This document shows positions 36,852 through 49,389 of a stretch of 64,000 nucleotides of DNA, piece by piece. Within the stretch, counting starts at the first letter, position 1. Each line of letters starts with the position of its first letter. This DNA comes from Gigaspora rosea (taxonomy: Eukaryota; Glomeromycota; Glomeromycetes; Diversisporales; Gigasporaceae), in contig QKWP01000117.1 in assembly GCA_003550325.1 (NCBI GenBank), positions 346,591-410,590 of the forward strand. Direction: 5' to 3'. The position numbers and the translations under genes are program-made. The notes beneath the pieces were generated by a model that was not told the origin of the DNA, did not search any database, and saw only the letters and a list, made by a program, of their open reading frames with translations.

Positions 36852-37724
36852 TAGGGATAAAAATCAATTTTAAAACTTTAATTGATGATCAAATCAGTTA
36901 TAATCAATTTATAATTGATAATCAAATCCTATATATATGTTGTCATCACTTAACTAATCTTGATAATAAAAAGATTAATTATTTGGGCAATATTATTTAT
37001 TCATTTGTATAAAAATTAAAAAATGGCCTTAAATATTAAAAATAAACTTAGCCACTATGATATGAGTAGCAGTCATTTTACCGACAATCACTTCATAGAC
37101 ACCTCATTTCACTAACAAATTATTCACTGTCAAGTTCATTTTACTGACCGTTTATTTCATCGACAAAGTAATTCTGGTTATTGTTGTTAGGGTCAGGTAA
37201 AATTAGGTTAAAGTTAGTGTGTTCTATAGAAAAAAACTTGTTGGCGAAATAAGCAAACTGTCAGCAAAATGAACTTGTCGGTGAATAATTTGTCAGTGAA
37301 ATGGGTGTCCGTAATACAAATCCCTATAATATAGCTTGGTATAAACTATAGGATTAAAATTTAATAAAACAATACGCCTTACATTTAACAAACATATAGC
37401 TATCAATAATTACTTACCAGAGAATACAGTAGTTAGAAATAATAATCTTAAACATTTACAATAAATTGTAAAATAAAGATAGCTGAGTACAAACTAAAGA
37501 CCATGCTAAATGATTCATAAAGTTTAAAATCAAGAGCTATTTTTAAAATAAATAAATAACTTGAAAATTAGTGAAAGTTTATTATAATTAAAACGATCGT
37601 ACTCCTAGAATCGAAAAATGTGTAATCATTTCTAGAAACGATTAAAACGATTACACAAAATGAGAATCGACTCTAATTCAATTAACGATTAAATCGATTA
37701 TTAGAGAATCAATTCTCATCCCTA
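36852..37724. mobile_element. hAT-like MITE with nested fold-back element
   Basis: Left TAGGGATAAAAATCAATTTT and right GAATTGATTCTCATCCCTA-type ends are imperfect inverted repeats of the TAGGGATGRGAAT class. AATCGATT motifs are common in the interior. No 8-bp duplication is obvious. The CACCGACA fold-back copy B (37070-37310) lies inside. Confidence 0.6.
37070..37310. mobile_element. fold-back MITE with CACCGACA repeats, copy B
   Basis: Same build as copy A at 20608: TTTACCGACAATCACTTCA on the left, AAGTAATTCTGG and GTTAGGGTCAGG in the centre, TGAACTTGTCGGTGAATAAT on the right. The centres of copies A and B are nearly identical. Confidence 0.75.
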
Positions 37725-37811
37725 CATTTGGGTTGGAATTTTTACTAGAAATATTTATCGTACTTTTGTACTGTACATATGTACATACATACATTAGATA
37801 GAAAACCTTGC

Positions 37812-38059
37812 TTAATTGATAATCCATCTTTCATCTGGAGAATAGGCGAAATGAGGCGTCTTCTATCTAAAAATTTTTTTACTAAGTTAACAATACATGT
37901 CCACTAATTGAAAGTTGTAGAGCTCATCGAGACGCATCTCGGTGGTTAGATCATCCAAATCAGCCCAGTAAATGGCGAGATATTGTTGAAAAACGATTGG
38001 CTGACTATATAAAAATCCGGTTCGCCTATTCTCCAGTTGACAGGCAGATTATCAATTAA
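37812..38059. mobile_element. 248-bp MITE carrying the 175-bp module
   Basis: The ends TTAATTGATAATC and GATTATCAATTAA extend inward as about 38 bases of imperfect inverted repeat, including CTGGAGAATAGGCGAA. The interior is one copy of the module found three times at 29815-30415. The tail CTCCAGTTGACAGG also appears at 30420. Confidence 0.75.
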
Positions 38060-38200
38060 ATTAGTTAGGTCATGCAAACTTAATTTATCAGTTCTCATAA
38101 TACTAGGTGGTTGGCTTTTAACAGATTTACAATTTTGTGTACTGGTATTTCAGTATTCAAACTATAAAATCTTTAATGCAAGTTGTGTAATAGATTGATA

Positions 38201-41200
38201 ATGATGTCTAATTTTTTTTTACAAGAACCCGATTCTTTGCATGAAGAACTTGATAAGCTTCATAATTCTTTACATGATTTCTCACAAGAATTTAATTATT
38301 CATCACAAGAATTTAATGATTTCTCACAAGAACTTGATTTTTTACAAGAATTTAATGACTTTTTACAAAATTCTAATAACTCTTTGCAAGAATTTGACTT
38401 ACAAAAAGAATCTGATAACTCTTTGCAAGAACTTGACTTACAAAAATCCAATAATTATCCACAAGAACTTGGTGATTATTCTAAAGATTCTATCATTTTA
38501 TACAAAGAAAAAAATCGATCATTTATTTATAAAATTATCAAAGAAGGCATTTATCCTCTAGCTTCTACTCTTAAATATACTTCAGCACCTAATAGATATG
38601 AAATACCTGACAATTATATTGTAGAAACTACCTGGGTCACAAAAAAAATAAACAAACTATTAAGCTACAAATTGACTATATTTCTGGTATACCTACTTTT
38701 TATATTTATTTTGGACTTAAAAATTATGTTGTTTCAAATCAATTGCCTAGTCAAGCTGCAACATTGTTACATCAGGTAAAATAAATATATACTTTTTTTT
38801 TTTTTTTTTTTAAACTTAGGCAGTCTCGCTAACAAGTGTTTATTAGGATTCTTAAGATATAACGTACTTATACAGCAGTAACGAGAATACAACTAGCCAC
38901 ATGTACACTTTTGGTATCTAATTTAAATGGTCCACCCTAAGGTTCCACACTAGCTGCCATACCTGCAACCCAACTATGGGAATTGCCTAATTTAAATCCT
39001 CTGGTTATCCACTAAGCCCATCAATCCCCTAATACTTAACCTCCGACATTACTCGGCATAACACCTCTTTTGGGTGAATTCCCAGGTACAACCTGCTGCA
39101 CTATGCCAAACAAACCGGTTTGACATAGAATTTTACCAGAACGATACATGTCCCACACAATTAATCGTACAGTTTCTTTCGGCGATCGATGCTACAGCTT
39201 TACCCATATACTCGCAGTCCGAATTTCCGTGAACCGCTGATATTGCCTACTACAACCCTCGTAAGGTTCGTCGTCTGGCCTGGCACCCACTTCTTCTGGT
39301 AGCACCGTCGTAGCTGTCTGTCTACTTCCTTACTCGGGATTTGCCAAGAGGTTTCTGTTTTTCCAGTTTTTTAGATTTGTTAGTGTAACAATACACCAAT
39401 TTGCTCAGAAGCTTCCATTCAAGATGGTGTAACCAAGATTACAGGTATATTTACCCAACCGATCTTGAGCCACAGTCACCATAACACAGGCCTATTTTTC
39501 AAAACGTCGCCAGTGGGATTCGAACTTTTGACCTGTCGCTTGGGGATAACAAACTGGCAACTTCTCTAAGTCGCCACACCCTATAATAAATATAAACTAA
39601 ATTAAATTTAAATATTAGTATTAATAATTTTGTGTTTATATATATTTATATAGCAGATTACACCTATAAAAAATCTACAAGTTCAGGAATTCTTTTGTTT
39701 GGCTTACAGTTAAAAAAAGTTAATTGTAATCAGAAGAGACTAAAGCAAACTAGAGCATTAAAGCCAGTAGAAACACTTTTAAATTCTACACTTACCAAGC
39801 GTGCTATTAATTTTTCTAAAGCAATGTATACAAATTTTCAAACTTGTACAAACCAATTTTATTATTTAAATAATAAACCTGTATTAGAATCAATACGATA
39901 TTCAGTAAAAAGGCATGCTTATGAAGTCAGTTATGGTGCTAAAGATCCAAAAAAATTAAAACAAAAAGAAGAATCAGTTTGTCGAATACAAGATGAAGGT
40001 CATATTTCTTGTGATACTTATAGCAACCTTGCAGCAATTGAACCTTATTTACCTCGAGTATGGGCAATTTCTGAAAGAAGAAAGCAAATCACACAAAATA
40101 TAGCTGAATTAGTTCCAATATCTATAATTGATATACAAGCACAAGCTCAAGTAGATCTAATGAAGAGCCTAATATTACAGAAATAGATATTGTAGAAAAT
40201 GTTGTTCAGTTACTGGAAAATGTGGATATAGAAGCATCATTAATATTCTCAAATTTATAATGCCAAAATTAATTGAAAAAAAATTCTTAATTTTCCAAAT
40301 ATTAGTATTAGAATCTCAGGGGATGGACGTAACGTAGGTTATAAGGTTAAGCATGTTTTAATTACATTTGCTATTTTTGATGATTTGGCAAATATTCATA
40401 GACCTAAACATCATTATACCATTGTTCTTTACTCTGGTGCTGAAGATTATTATTCTTTAAAAAATTCAACAAAACTACTTAATAATGAATTGCATGAACT
40501 ATCTAATAATGGCTTTGTTGTTAATAACACTAAATAGAATATCACTATCTATTTCAGTAGTGATTGGAAGTTTTTATCACTTTGTCTTGGATTTAATGCA
40601 CCAAACTCTACCTATTTTTGTCTGTGGTGTACAATATCTAAAAAGGAGTATGGCAATTTAAATAAAGAATGGACAATTGAAAAAAATATAGAAGCATTAA
40701 AAATAAACCTAAATACATATCCTGGACATCAGCAATATCCTTTATTCAATATGATTTCTCTTGATAATTGAATTGTTGATGAACTTTACCTTATGCTACG
40801 AATTACAGATCGGTCATGGGATCTTGTATTTACTGAAATTAAGGCTATTGGGTTATTTAATGATACTACAAGAGAGATTATTGTATAAGAAATGAACAAG
40901 ATTGGCATACATTTTCAATTACGGAAAGATCATAATGCAAATGATTGGTCAAATACATCCTTAATGGGTGATGACAAGATAAAGGTTCTATGTGAATTTA
41001 ATTTTTATGAAATTTTTTCAAGATCATGTACAAAATTAATTTGTGAATTATGGGACAATTTTTATACTTTATATATTCTACTTCGCGATCATACTACGAT
41101 CCATGTCAATTTAAACTCAAGCAAAAAAATGGTTAGAACTTTTCTTAACACCGTCACAAGATGAAGCTAATTCTAATAATTTTTGCCAAGGTTTATACAG

Positions 41201-41500
41201 ACCGGCCGATATCACACTTTATTTGCATATTTTAATTCATCACGTGCATGAATTTATGAACAAGCATAAAACATGGGGAATGCTAAGTTTTTCTTGTAGT
41301 CCTGTTGAGAAAAAAAATCATATACAGGTTTCAATTTTTTTCAAAAAACACTAAAAGATGGAGGATGTTCTACCAATTGAAAATCAGCAATATAAGAGAT
41401 TTTAGAGCATGAAAATTGACGTTTGGTTTATCTGCAAAAAGAAACATTTTTGAAGTATAAAAAACCCCAATATATTCAATAAAATCTAGTGCATTACCAC
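38201..41500 (+). pseudogene. decayed transposase-like gene
   Basis: Exon 1 (38201-38775) has a low-complexity N-terminus of repeated QEF/QEL units, then IIKEGIYPLA and VETTWVTKK. A frameshift in an A-run near 38645 leads to YISGIPTFYIYFG and a GTAAAA donor at 38776. The intron carries a SINE. Exon 2 starts near 39653 (ADYTYKKSTSSGILLFGLQL). Later blocks are ISGDGRNVGYKVKHV, IYFSSDWKFLSLCLG, FCLWC, YPGHQQYPLFNMI, VDELYLMLRITDR, TSLMGDDKIKV, QGLYRPADIT and FSCSPVEKKNH. The ordered Asp residues and CxWC suggest a DDE-type transposase; I recognise the family from mycorrhizal fungi but cannot place its superfamily. In-frame stops include two where the family has Trp (TAG near 40536, TGA near 40769). 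Phases at the intron borders do not match. It is inactive. Confidence 0.65.
38793..39582 (-). mobile_element. 790-bp tRNA-derived SINE
   Basis: On the minus strand a tRNA-like head begins at 39582, with A-box-like TGGCGACTTAG at about 39577 and B-box AGTTCGAATCC at 39526-39516. A long body without ORF follows and ends in a 20-base A-run (T-run 38793-38812 on plus). An approximate 15-base target duplication flanks it (38778-38792 and 39583-39597, 13 of 15 identical). The head shows that RNA polymerase III transcription is likely; mobilisation would need a LINE partner. It lies in the intron of the transposase-like gene. Confidence 0.8.
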
Positions 41501-41779
41501 ATCCTTAGAAGTTTGTATTTGTTATTTTACAGTACAAAATGAAATAAATTTCTTTGAGACTGTTTTTTTTTGAATATTTTATAAGCATTACAATTTATGA
41601 GCATTTTTTCGCTTCAATCTCTCAGTAAGTTATAATTTATTCTATTGTATATATATACAGTGCAAGATTTTAATTAATATAGAATTTTTACTAATATCTA
41701 GTCTTTAGCATTTTACTATAGTAAATGTTCAACCCTCTTGTTCACCTACCTAGAAACCACAATTTAGACAAAATAAGTA
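41501..41779. other. spacer
   Basis: AT-rich tail after the transposase-like remnant. No feature recognised. Confidence 0.4.
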
Positions 41780-41789
41780 TGCTTAACTA

Positions 41790-42915
41790 GGACCCCGAAG
41801 AATATATGTAATACTGAGATCTGGCTTTGTATAGACTTATATATAATTTTTCCATATGTTGTATATTTAAATTTGTATAACCAACTGGTAATTTTTTGAA
41901 AAGTTAGATGTTTATTTGTATAACAAAAACGATCTTTATAACAAGTACAATCTTTTTTTGTGTAACGATACTATATATACATTGGGAAAATTATATAAAT
42001 CGATATATACCGTATGTTGCAGCTACCTTTTTTTGCTGATTTTTAACAAAAAAAACCGTGGGTAGCTTATTTACTATTTTAAGTAATTTAAAGCAGAATA
42101 AAGGGGTAGCTTATTTTTGAATACAAAACTTTAATAAGTAAAATAATAAATAAATATGCTGTAGACAATAAATAAATATGCTGTAGACGATAAATAAATA
42201 TGTTATAAACAATAAATAAATATGCAGAAAAAAATCGAGAGTAACTTATAAAGCGATTTTTGGTCAATCGATTATAGTCGCTACATAGTAAGTCTAAATT
42301 TTACTAAGCAAATCGATTAAAGTCGTATAAGTAACATTGTTTAGCAGATCAAAATACGCGTACCCTGAAAATTTCATACAAATCGGAGAACTTTTTATTA
42401 TTTGACTTTTAATTTTTACGTTCAACGGTTTTTTTTTTTATAAAAAAAAATCCGTTGAACGTAAAAATTAAAAGTCAAATAATAAAAAGTTCTCCAATTT
42501 GTATGAAATTTTTAGCGTACGCGTATTTTGATCTGCTGAACAATGTTACTTATGCGACTTTAATCGATTTGCTTAGTAAAATTTAGATTTTACTATGTAG
42601 CAACTTTCATCGATCGTATGAGTAGCTTATTTTCGGAACTAAAAATTTTGTTGTTGAATTTGAACACAGTTAACTACCACCCTTCTTTTTCTAGATAGGT
42701 TTCTGATTTTCTCTTCATCACTTTTTTTGTGTAATTATGTTTTGCTTTGGTGGTTAACATGATCATACTGGTACTCAGATCTGAAATTGTATAATTTATA
42801 GTAAATTTGAACTTATATGATAATTTTGTGTAAAGCTTTTAATAAAATTAAGTGTATAAAGTTATATTAAAATTTCGAGTCTGGATCTGAGTTATATATG
42901 TATTCTTCGGGGTCC
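41790..42915. mobile_element. Mutator-like MITE with long inverted arms
   Basis: The ends start GGACCCCGAAGAATA and continue through about 60 bases of imperfect inverted repeat including GATCYRG. TGCTTAACTA (10 bases) is duplicated at 41780-41789 and 42916-42925. An 8-11-bp duplication with long TIRs fits a MULE. At the centre is a second, tighter palindrome, so the element is a palindrome within a TIR element. Confidence 0.8.
42264..42615. repeat. near-perfect palindrome, arms about 165 bases
   Basis: CGTTCAACGG at 42419-42428 pairs with 42452-42461, with the centre at 42440. Pairing extends outward through AAAAGTCAAATAATAAAAAG, CGATTTGCTTAGTAAAATTT and CTACATAGTA with few mismatches. The loop is T/A-only. 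Confidence 0.88.
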
Positions 42916-42925
42916 TGCTTAACTA

Positions 42926-43904
42926 GAAACTCAGTTGATATAAAACTATAAACAAGTTAATTCCCAGTACGTCGATTTCCTAGTTTAATTGGGATAGTTA
43001 CAGAAATAATTATAGTATAAATAATTATAAAGAGTAAAGGTTTTTTGGACGAAGTAAGTTAAAATTTGATTTATTTATTACATACAATTTATTTTATTTA
43101 AAAACTTATTTTTTACAAGTTTAATTCAAGATACTAGATATGCGTATTAGTTTCTGGTTTTAAAAAAGATTTGAAAGATGCACAAATTACAGCCGATATA
43201 ACATGTTTATCACCTGGTATCAAACATGTGTCCCTTAAACGATATAATTAGAGAAATTTTTTTAATAGATTGATAATACTCAAAAAAAATGGCAAGGAAT
43301 TTTTTGGTAACCTGGTTAGAAAGTGTATGATCTTTTGGGTTGACTAGAAAATATATAGTCACATAAATGATCATGTAAAGATTAATTGTTATGTAGTTCT
43401 CGAAATTTAATAAATTTTTAAGCAAGGTAAGCTAAATTTGGTTTTTTATTAATTATTGTGCACAATTTTGTTTTATTTAAAAACATTCATTTATTTGCAT
43501 GTCTAAGGGTAATGAATCTAACTAACTCAAGATACTCCAATAGACGAATATATCAGATATAATAGTTTCTGATTTTAAAAAGGATTTTGAAGATATGCAA
43601 CTTGCAGCCATTATAATACGCCTATTTCTTGGTGTCAGGCATATGACCCTCAGAAAACAACACAAGATCATTTAGAAATTTTACATAAAGACACAATCAG
43701 AATAGATTTTTTTATTATTCAAAACATTGATGAAGACCTGGTCCATTGTTTTTAGCAATGTAGTTAGATAGTAAAAGAATAGTTTCAGATGAATTTAGAG
43801 AATACACACAATCATATATGCTATTATTTATAGTTGCAATCAAGATATTACTTGGCTTACAAATGTAAGTTAAAGTAATTTATTAATGATCTAACTTTTC
43901 TAAC
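42926..43904. other. AT-rich spacer with a degenerate tandem pair
   Basis: Two related stretches (about 43060-43260 and 43440-43650) share AATTTTRTTTTATTTAAAAA, TTTCTGRTTTTAAAAA and GATATGCAACTTG-like sequence, so the region seems to be an old duplication of about 390 bases. No gene. Confidence 0.45.
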
Positions 43905-45905
43905 GGTTCTGATTAACCACTGACAATCACTTCAAAGTCATCACATTTTACTGGTATTAATTTCACCGGCAAGTTTATTTTACTGATGATTAATTTGCAG
44001 ACAAATTCATTTCGTAGTAGTATATTTTACCGATAGTCATTTTACAGACAATATAACTATTCATCATTGTTAAAATTAGATTTAAAATTAGCAAAAAAAC
44101 TTGTCTACGAAATGAACTTGTCTGTAATTAATCACCTGTAGAATAAGCTTGTAGATGAAACCAAGGTAATAAGTAAGTAATAAATACTTATTTTTTTTTA
44201 CCTTCGCGTATTTTTACGTATCAGTACTTTTTATTGCTTATTACGACTGATTTTTATTTATTAAGATTCACGTATTTAACTTGAATGATATAATTTAAAA
44301 TCCAATCAGGCTTATTTTGCAAATATCTTTAAAAGAACAATATGTAGGATTTAAAGCAATAATTTTAATCTTGACGAAATACTACATCTAATTTTTTGCA
44401 TAATTGTTCTACATGAGATTAATAATACATATATTGTATATACTGTAATAGGGGTTTCAAAGTTACTTATTTTGAAAATAAGTGAAAGTTCGGAAAGTAT
44501 TTTATTAGCGGTAAGTAAAAGATCATTCACTGATCAATGTATTTTAAGATAACAGATAAGCTATTTTAAGTTTACGAATATTTACTATTTTATTCTTATT
44601 TATTTAATTGTTCTCATTGATAAGAATTTTATGTCTGTAAAATAAGCTTATAGAAACGTAGTGTTTTTGAAGTGATTGTCAGTAAGATGAAATGGGCCTG
44701 AACTAGCGATACAGTAGAATCAGTCCCAATGATTGTCATCACAAATTGCCGTAACTTGCTATAATTATATACCTTATTTCTTTTTGCTGTCGTATTATTT
44801 GTCGTAGTTAGCTCACGAGTTCTTGTCTCTGCTCTTTTACTGCTCGGCTCTCCTGGCCTTGTCTCTAATTATTGCTGCTGCTTTCTTATTTTGCTAATTT
44901 ATGCCTTTTTCTCATTTTATTTCAAGTCTTATTAATCTACCTTCAACCCAATATTATTTACTATAGTTATGGCGATTTGTGAACAAGTTATGACAATCAT
45001 TGGAACGATTCTACTGCATCAGTAGCCTGAACCTAATTTATTTATAATTTTCATACATTCTATGATAATGTTCAATTATTGTCAACATATTGAAGAATAC
45101 CTCTTTGATTTTATTTTGTTAATGGTAAGTGAAAATTATTCTTGATCAATGTATTTAAAGATAAGCTATTTAAAAATTTTATGTCTGTAATATAAGCTTG
45201 TAGATGAAACGAAGCGTGGTGTTTTTGAAGTGATTGTCAGTAAAATGATATAGGCCTAAACTAACGATGCAGTAGAATTGTTCCAATGACTGTCATAACT
45301 TGTTCACAAATTGCCGTAGTTTGCTATAACTATATTAAATAATATAGTTAAGTTACGGTTATAATTTCGTAACTTTATTTTTACTGAAGCTACGGAAATT
45401 TGTGAACAAGTTATGACAATCATTGGGATGATTCTATTGTCTGAACCTAATTTATTTATTAATTTCCATTCATTATACGATAAGCTTCAATTATTGTCAA
45501 TGCATTGAAGAATACCTCTTCGATTTTATTTTATTAGCAGTAAGTAAAAAATCATTCATTTATTATTGCATTTAAAAATAGGCTATTTTTAAGTTCACGA
45601 ATATTTACTATTTTATTCTTATTTATTTAATTGTTTGCATTGATAAGAATTTTATGTCTGTACAATAAGCTTGTAGATGAAACAAGTGTTGATGAACTGT
45701 GGTGTTTTTGAAGTGATTGTCAGTGAAAATGATATGGGCCTGAACTTACTTTATTAATTCTATGATAAGGTTCAATTTGTCAATATTATTTTGTTAGTGG
45801 TAAGTAAAAAATTCATTGATCAATGTATTTAAAGATAAGCATTTTAAGTTTACGAATATTTACTAATTCTTATTTATTTAATTGTTCGCATTGATAAGAA
45901 TTTTA
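43905..45905. repeat. tandemly amplified fold-back repeat, copy C
   Basis: The left end CTGACAATCACTTCA (about 43919) is of the CACCGACA family. Its inverted partner GAAGTGATTGTCAGT recurs three times downstream (about 44670, 45225 and 45710), each followed by ATGGGCCTGAAC-like sequence. Between them, units of about 0.5 kb repeat ATTTACTATTTTATTCTTAT, TTTATGTCTGTAAWATAAGC and CCAATGATTGTCATMAC. It looks like a MITE amplified as whole segments. Confidence 0.7.
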
Positions 45906-46926
45906 TGAATTACATCAAATCAAATGAATCGGATCTTAAGCATTTCAAATTTACAGATATTTACTACTATGCAATACTTAGATTTATTTTCTATAAGTTA
46001 CTTGATTTCATAAATATTTATTATTACAATGACTCTTATTATTCACTAAATATAGCGATTAATAAGCTATTCAATTTCATGGAATATTTTATAGTTATAT
46101 GATGGCATTACAAACCAATGTATTTATAATAAGTATTAAACATTTAAATTATATAATTTATAGTTAAGCAATTTGATTAATTACTGATAATTTTAATAAT
46201 AAAATAAAATAAATTCTAATATCTTCAACATGAGTTTTCAACTGAAATAATAACATTCCAAAATATATATTCATAAGAATAATGACTGATATTTTGAATG
46301 TCACAATTAATACTATTACAAAATTGGTGATCTCAACATATCGAATATACTACAATCATATGATACTTCTATGCAAGATCTAAAAAACAATATGTACTGA
46401 ATCGAATTAGACACAAGTGAATTAGATTCGTTGGTCATTTGTGGGGCAGCAGCTATTTTGAATGCAGTAGGTATAACTAGTGCAAGAATGGTAAGAGCCA
46501 ATACTGAAGCACTCGTATTCACAAATAATTTTACTTTAAAATTGAGGATCCTTCAAATAAAGGAAAGATTGACTTGCTCGAAGAAGATGTCCATGTTTAG
46601 GCATCGCGCCAGCCAAAAAGGCTATGACCTAAAAGCTTTAAGATTAGAATAAATCAGAAAAAAAATGAAATATAATCTAAATATAACTGAATATAATACT
46701 TATATATGAACCAAAGTCATGTTGCAATGAATAGCACCCAAGACAGCCAAACGATCCAATCTTTAGTAATTTTATTAATCTAAAATTTATTTATCAATCT
46801 ATTTAAGAAAATTGTATTTGACAAATAAAAAAATAAAATGAAATAGTTCCTGCTAAATATTCAATTCCGCTTGTTTTTTTTCTTTTTTTTTGCTTTCATT
46901 CAATTACTAATTCACTACAATTTACT
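45906..46926. other. spacer with an unclassified coding-like stretch
   Basis: A 73-codon frame at 46431-46652 (plus, VICGAAAILNAVGITSARMV) and the bases before it look like a decayed coding region. It has no start and no family I recognise; I do not annotate it as a gene. Confidence 0.35.
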
Positions 46927-47396
46927 TTAGACTTTCAGGGGGTTTTTTTTTTGTAATGCACATACTAATGGATTTTCTTCTTGTTCATAATTATAGCCAA
47001 GTAATACAAACGTTTGTTGTTGATGTTTATAGTTTTTTTGTCCCCATGAATTATTGTTAAGAAGTTTTGATACTGTTTGGTATCTATCTGACCCTTGAAA
47101 AATACACCTATATATTCTAGTTTGTGATGAATAATAGTGAATATATCCAGCAAAAATTGTAAAAAATCGACTTTCCGTACATGCTAATAAAAAAGTTTGC
47201 TTGCCAGATTTTTTATAGTATTTTGGTAAATGTTTTTGATCCAATAAATCAAAATTTGTTTATATTCATTCGTTGTTGTATGAGGTAGTAAATCAAGATC
47301 AGATTGTGGTTTGTTGTACTTTTGTACTATAGTATTATGTTTTTCTAAGCCATGTTTTGTTTTAAATTCTTTACAACAAATTAAACACCAAAACAT
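46927..47396 (-). pseudogene. C2H2-type small protein gene, frameshifted
   Basis: Starts at ATG 47396. The C2H2 zinc finger CLICCKEF...GLEKH comes first, followed by NEYKQILIY; a one-base shift near 47245 leads to GKQTFLLACTESRFFTIFAGY, IYRCIFQG, SKLLNNNSWG and QQQTFVLLGY. A second shift in an A10 run near 46945 ends the frame early (46927). Similar C2H2-domain proteins are numerous in Rhizophagus as I recall, with no known role. Both breaks may be homopolymer or read errors. The C-terminal half expected for the family is not found. Confidence 0.65.
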
Positions 47397-47399
47397 TGG

Positions 47400-49253
47400 T
47401 CTTATATTATATATTCTAAAATTCAGTATAATAATTATAGTGTTAATTTTTTTTTTATAATAATATATAAAAAATATAACTTATTGATAAAGAATAATTT
47501 TTTTTAATTTACAAAATCTTACTTTTAGTGCTCATAGGTTTTGTAATTAAGCTCATGGGTTTTAACGCGGACATATAAAATTTATTATTTGATTTTTATT
47601 TTTTAATATTTTAAAAAAGGTATATTTAGAATTTTTGGTGACCTTTTTTTAAAATTTATAGTATAATTTGCAGATCAAAAAAGGCCCTATTTCCACAAAT
47701 CAACCGATATGTATTAAAATTACTAGTTTCGTACTAGTGTAACATTACACAAATTTGTGTTACCTTAATTATTTTAAATACTACTGCATAGAATTTTATA
47801 ATTTTTTTTTATTTAAAAGCCTTTAGATTTAATAAATATTTTATATAATTTTTAGCTTGATATTATATTTATTTAGCTTGGTATAAATTTTTAAAAAGTG
47901 TCCACAATGCATTGGTAGCCCCCTGTATATAAGTTTATATTGAATAAAAGATGAATTTTAGTATTATTATTTCTTTATCAAGTTGTTAACTGGAAGCTGG
48001 AGCTTAAATGAACATTCATATTTTCCCAATTTTATAGTGATTCCAGTGAGAAATCCTACTAGAACGACTTTTCACTAGAGTCATATATTACTAACCAATA
48101 AAATAAACAATTGTCAAAAATATTATCCTTTAAAACGATATTGAACGACTTTTAGATTTCAATAATTGTGACGGCTTGTGCTGAGATTTGGAGACCCTAT
48201 TAAACCTATAATATCACTAAAGTTCACATATACTCTTTTATTAATCATACGTACCCTAAACCTAACCTAATGTGAAAAAGGCAGCAATAAAAGCCTAAAA
48301 ATTTTATAATTTCATAATAAAATAGTCAAATTCTCAGTATAGGCTACCACATTAAATTTTTTCTAAATTATTTCTATTATATCTTTTAGTTGATGATCAA
48401 ACAATAAAATATTTAGAACAAATAAGACCAATATCTGTTTATTTTTGTTTATGGTTATTTTTGAATTCGACAGATTAATAACCAGACAATTAGAGATATC
48501 TTTGCTCAAACTTCGATAAGAGATAATGTTATGCTTTAATAGAACAAATTTATTTTTTAGCCAATTATAAACTTGCCATAATTCGAGATTTCTAGATTTC
48601 TTTGTAGTATATAATCGAGTAATCTGAAAAGCGAAGTAATACAAATATCTAAAGTAAGCTATTCAAATTAACGATATTTTTAGTTAATTTTATTTGAAAT
48701 TGAAAATACAAAGAATTTGTTAAATATTTAACATAACAATTTAAGTTCATAAATGTATTATTTACCATTTAATTTACTTAAATTCATGATTATAAAAAAG
48801 TATTTATTTAATCCAATTATTTAAAATAAGTTTTCAATTTATGAAAGTTTTACTCACTTTTGTCTACATAAAGCCAAATACAGATATTAAAGGCAGGCTT
48901 TGAGTTGAAATTGTGTGCAAATCATAAGGTCAGAGTTCAGATTAATTTCTGAGTTAGAATAAGGTTAGGGCAGAGTAATAACTCTTAATCTAAATTTTTT
49001 TTTTATTCATAACAAGAATTTTTTCAAAATTATAAGTTATCTTCTCAAGAGTGGTTTGTTTTTTATGATTGTAATTTGATCGACAATTTCATTAATAATT
49101 TCACTCATCAATGATTTCGTCATTCATTTTATCAGCTTTAGCAATCAAACCTAATCAAGCATTTGACCTAATCAAGAACTTGAAATGATGAAATATTATG
49201 CCAACTTAAAATAGTTTCATCAGACACCATATTATTAGTTATAAAACTATTAG
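47400..49253. other. gene-poor AT-rich region with an inverted repeat copy
   Basis: 47720-47935 is the inverted copy of the repeat at 34437-34660, ending AATGCATTGGTAGCCCCC. The rest shows no gene. The 93-codon minus frame at 48363-48644 has no family signature. Confidence 0.6.
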
Positions 49254-49389
49254 GTTTTATGCTGGATGTTTTGGAAAAGCCACTAGATGATCATTTGCCA
49301 ATCATAAAATGATATATGCTTTTGATATGATCAAAAGCGATCATTAGAAAGGTCTTGTCTAGAGACTTTTCAAACACCCGATATAAAAC
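49254..49389. mobile_element. 136-bp MITE
   Basis: GTTTTATGCTGGATGTTTTG at the left pairs imperfectly over about 33 bases with the complement of the right end CAAACACCCGATATAAAAC, including TCTAGA inside. The centre is GATCAT-rich. No clear target duplication. Confidence 0.6.

Noticed and set aside
39500..39582. Possible functional tRNA gene
   Set aside because: A and B boxes are present but the acceptor ends do not pair and a long body plus A-tail follows; a SINE head fits better.
48363..48644. 93-codon minus ORF
   Set aside because: AT-rich composition, no recognised motif, no supporting intron or neighbour.
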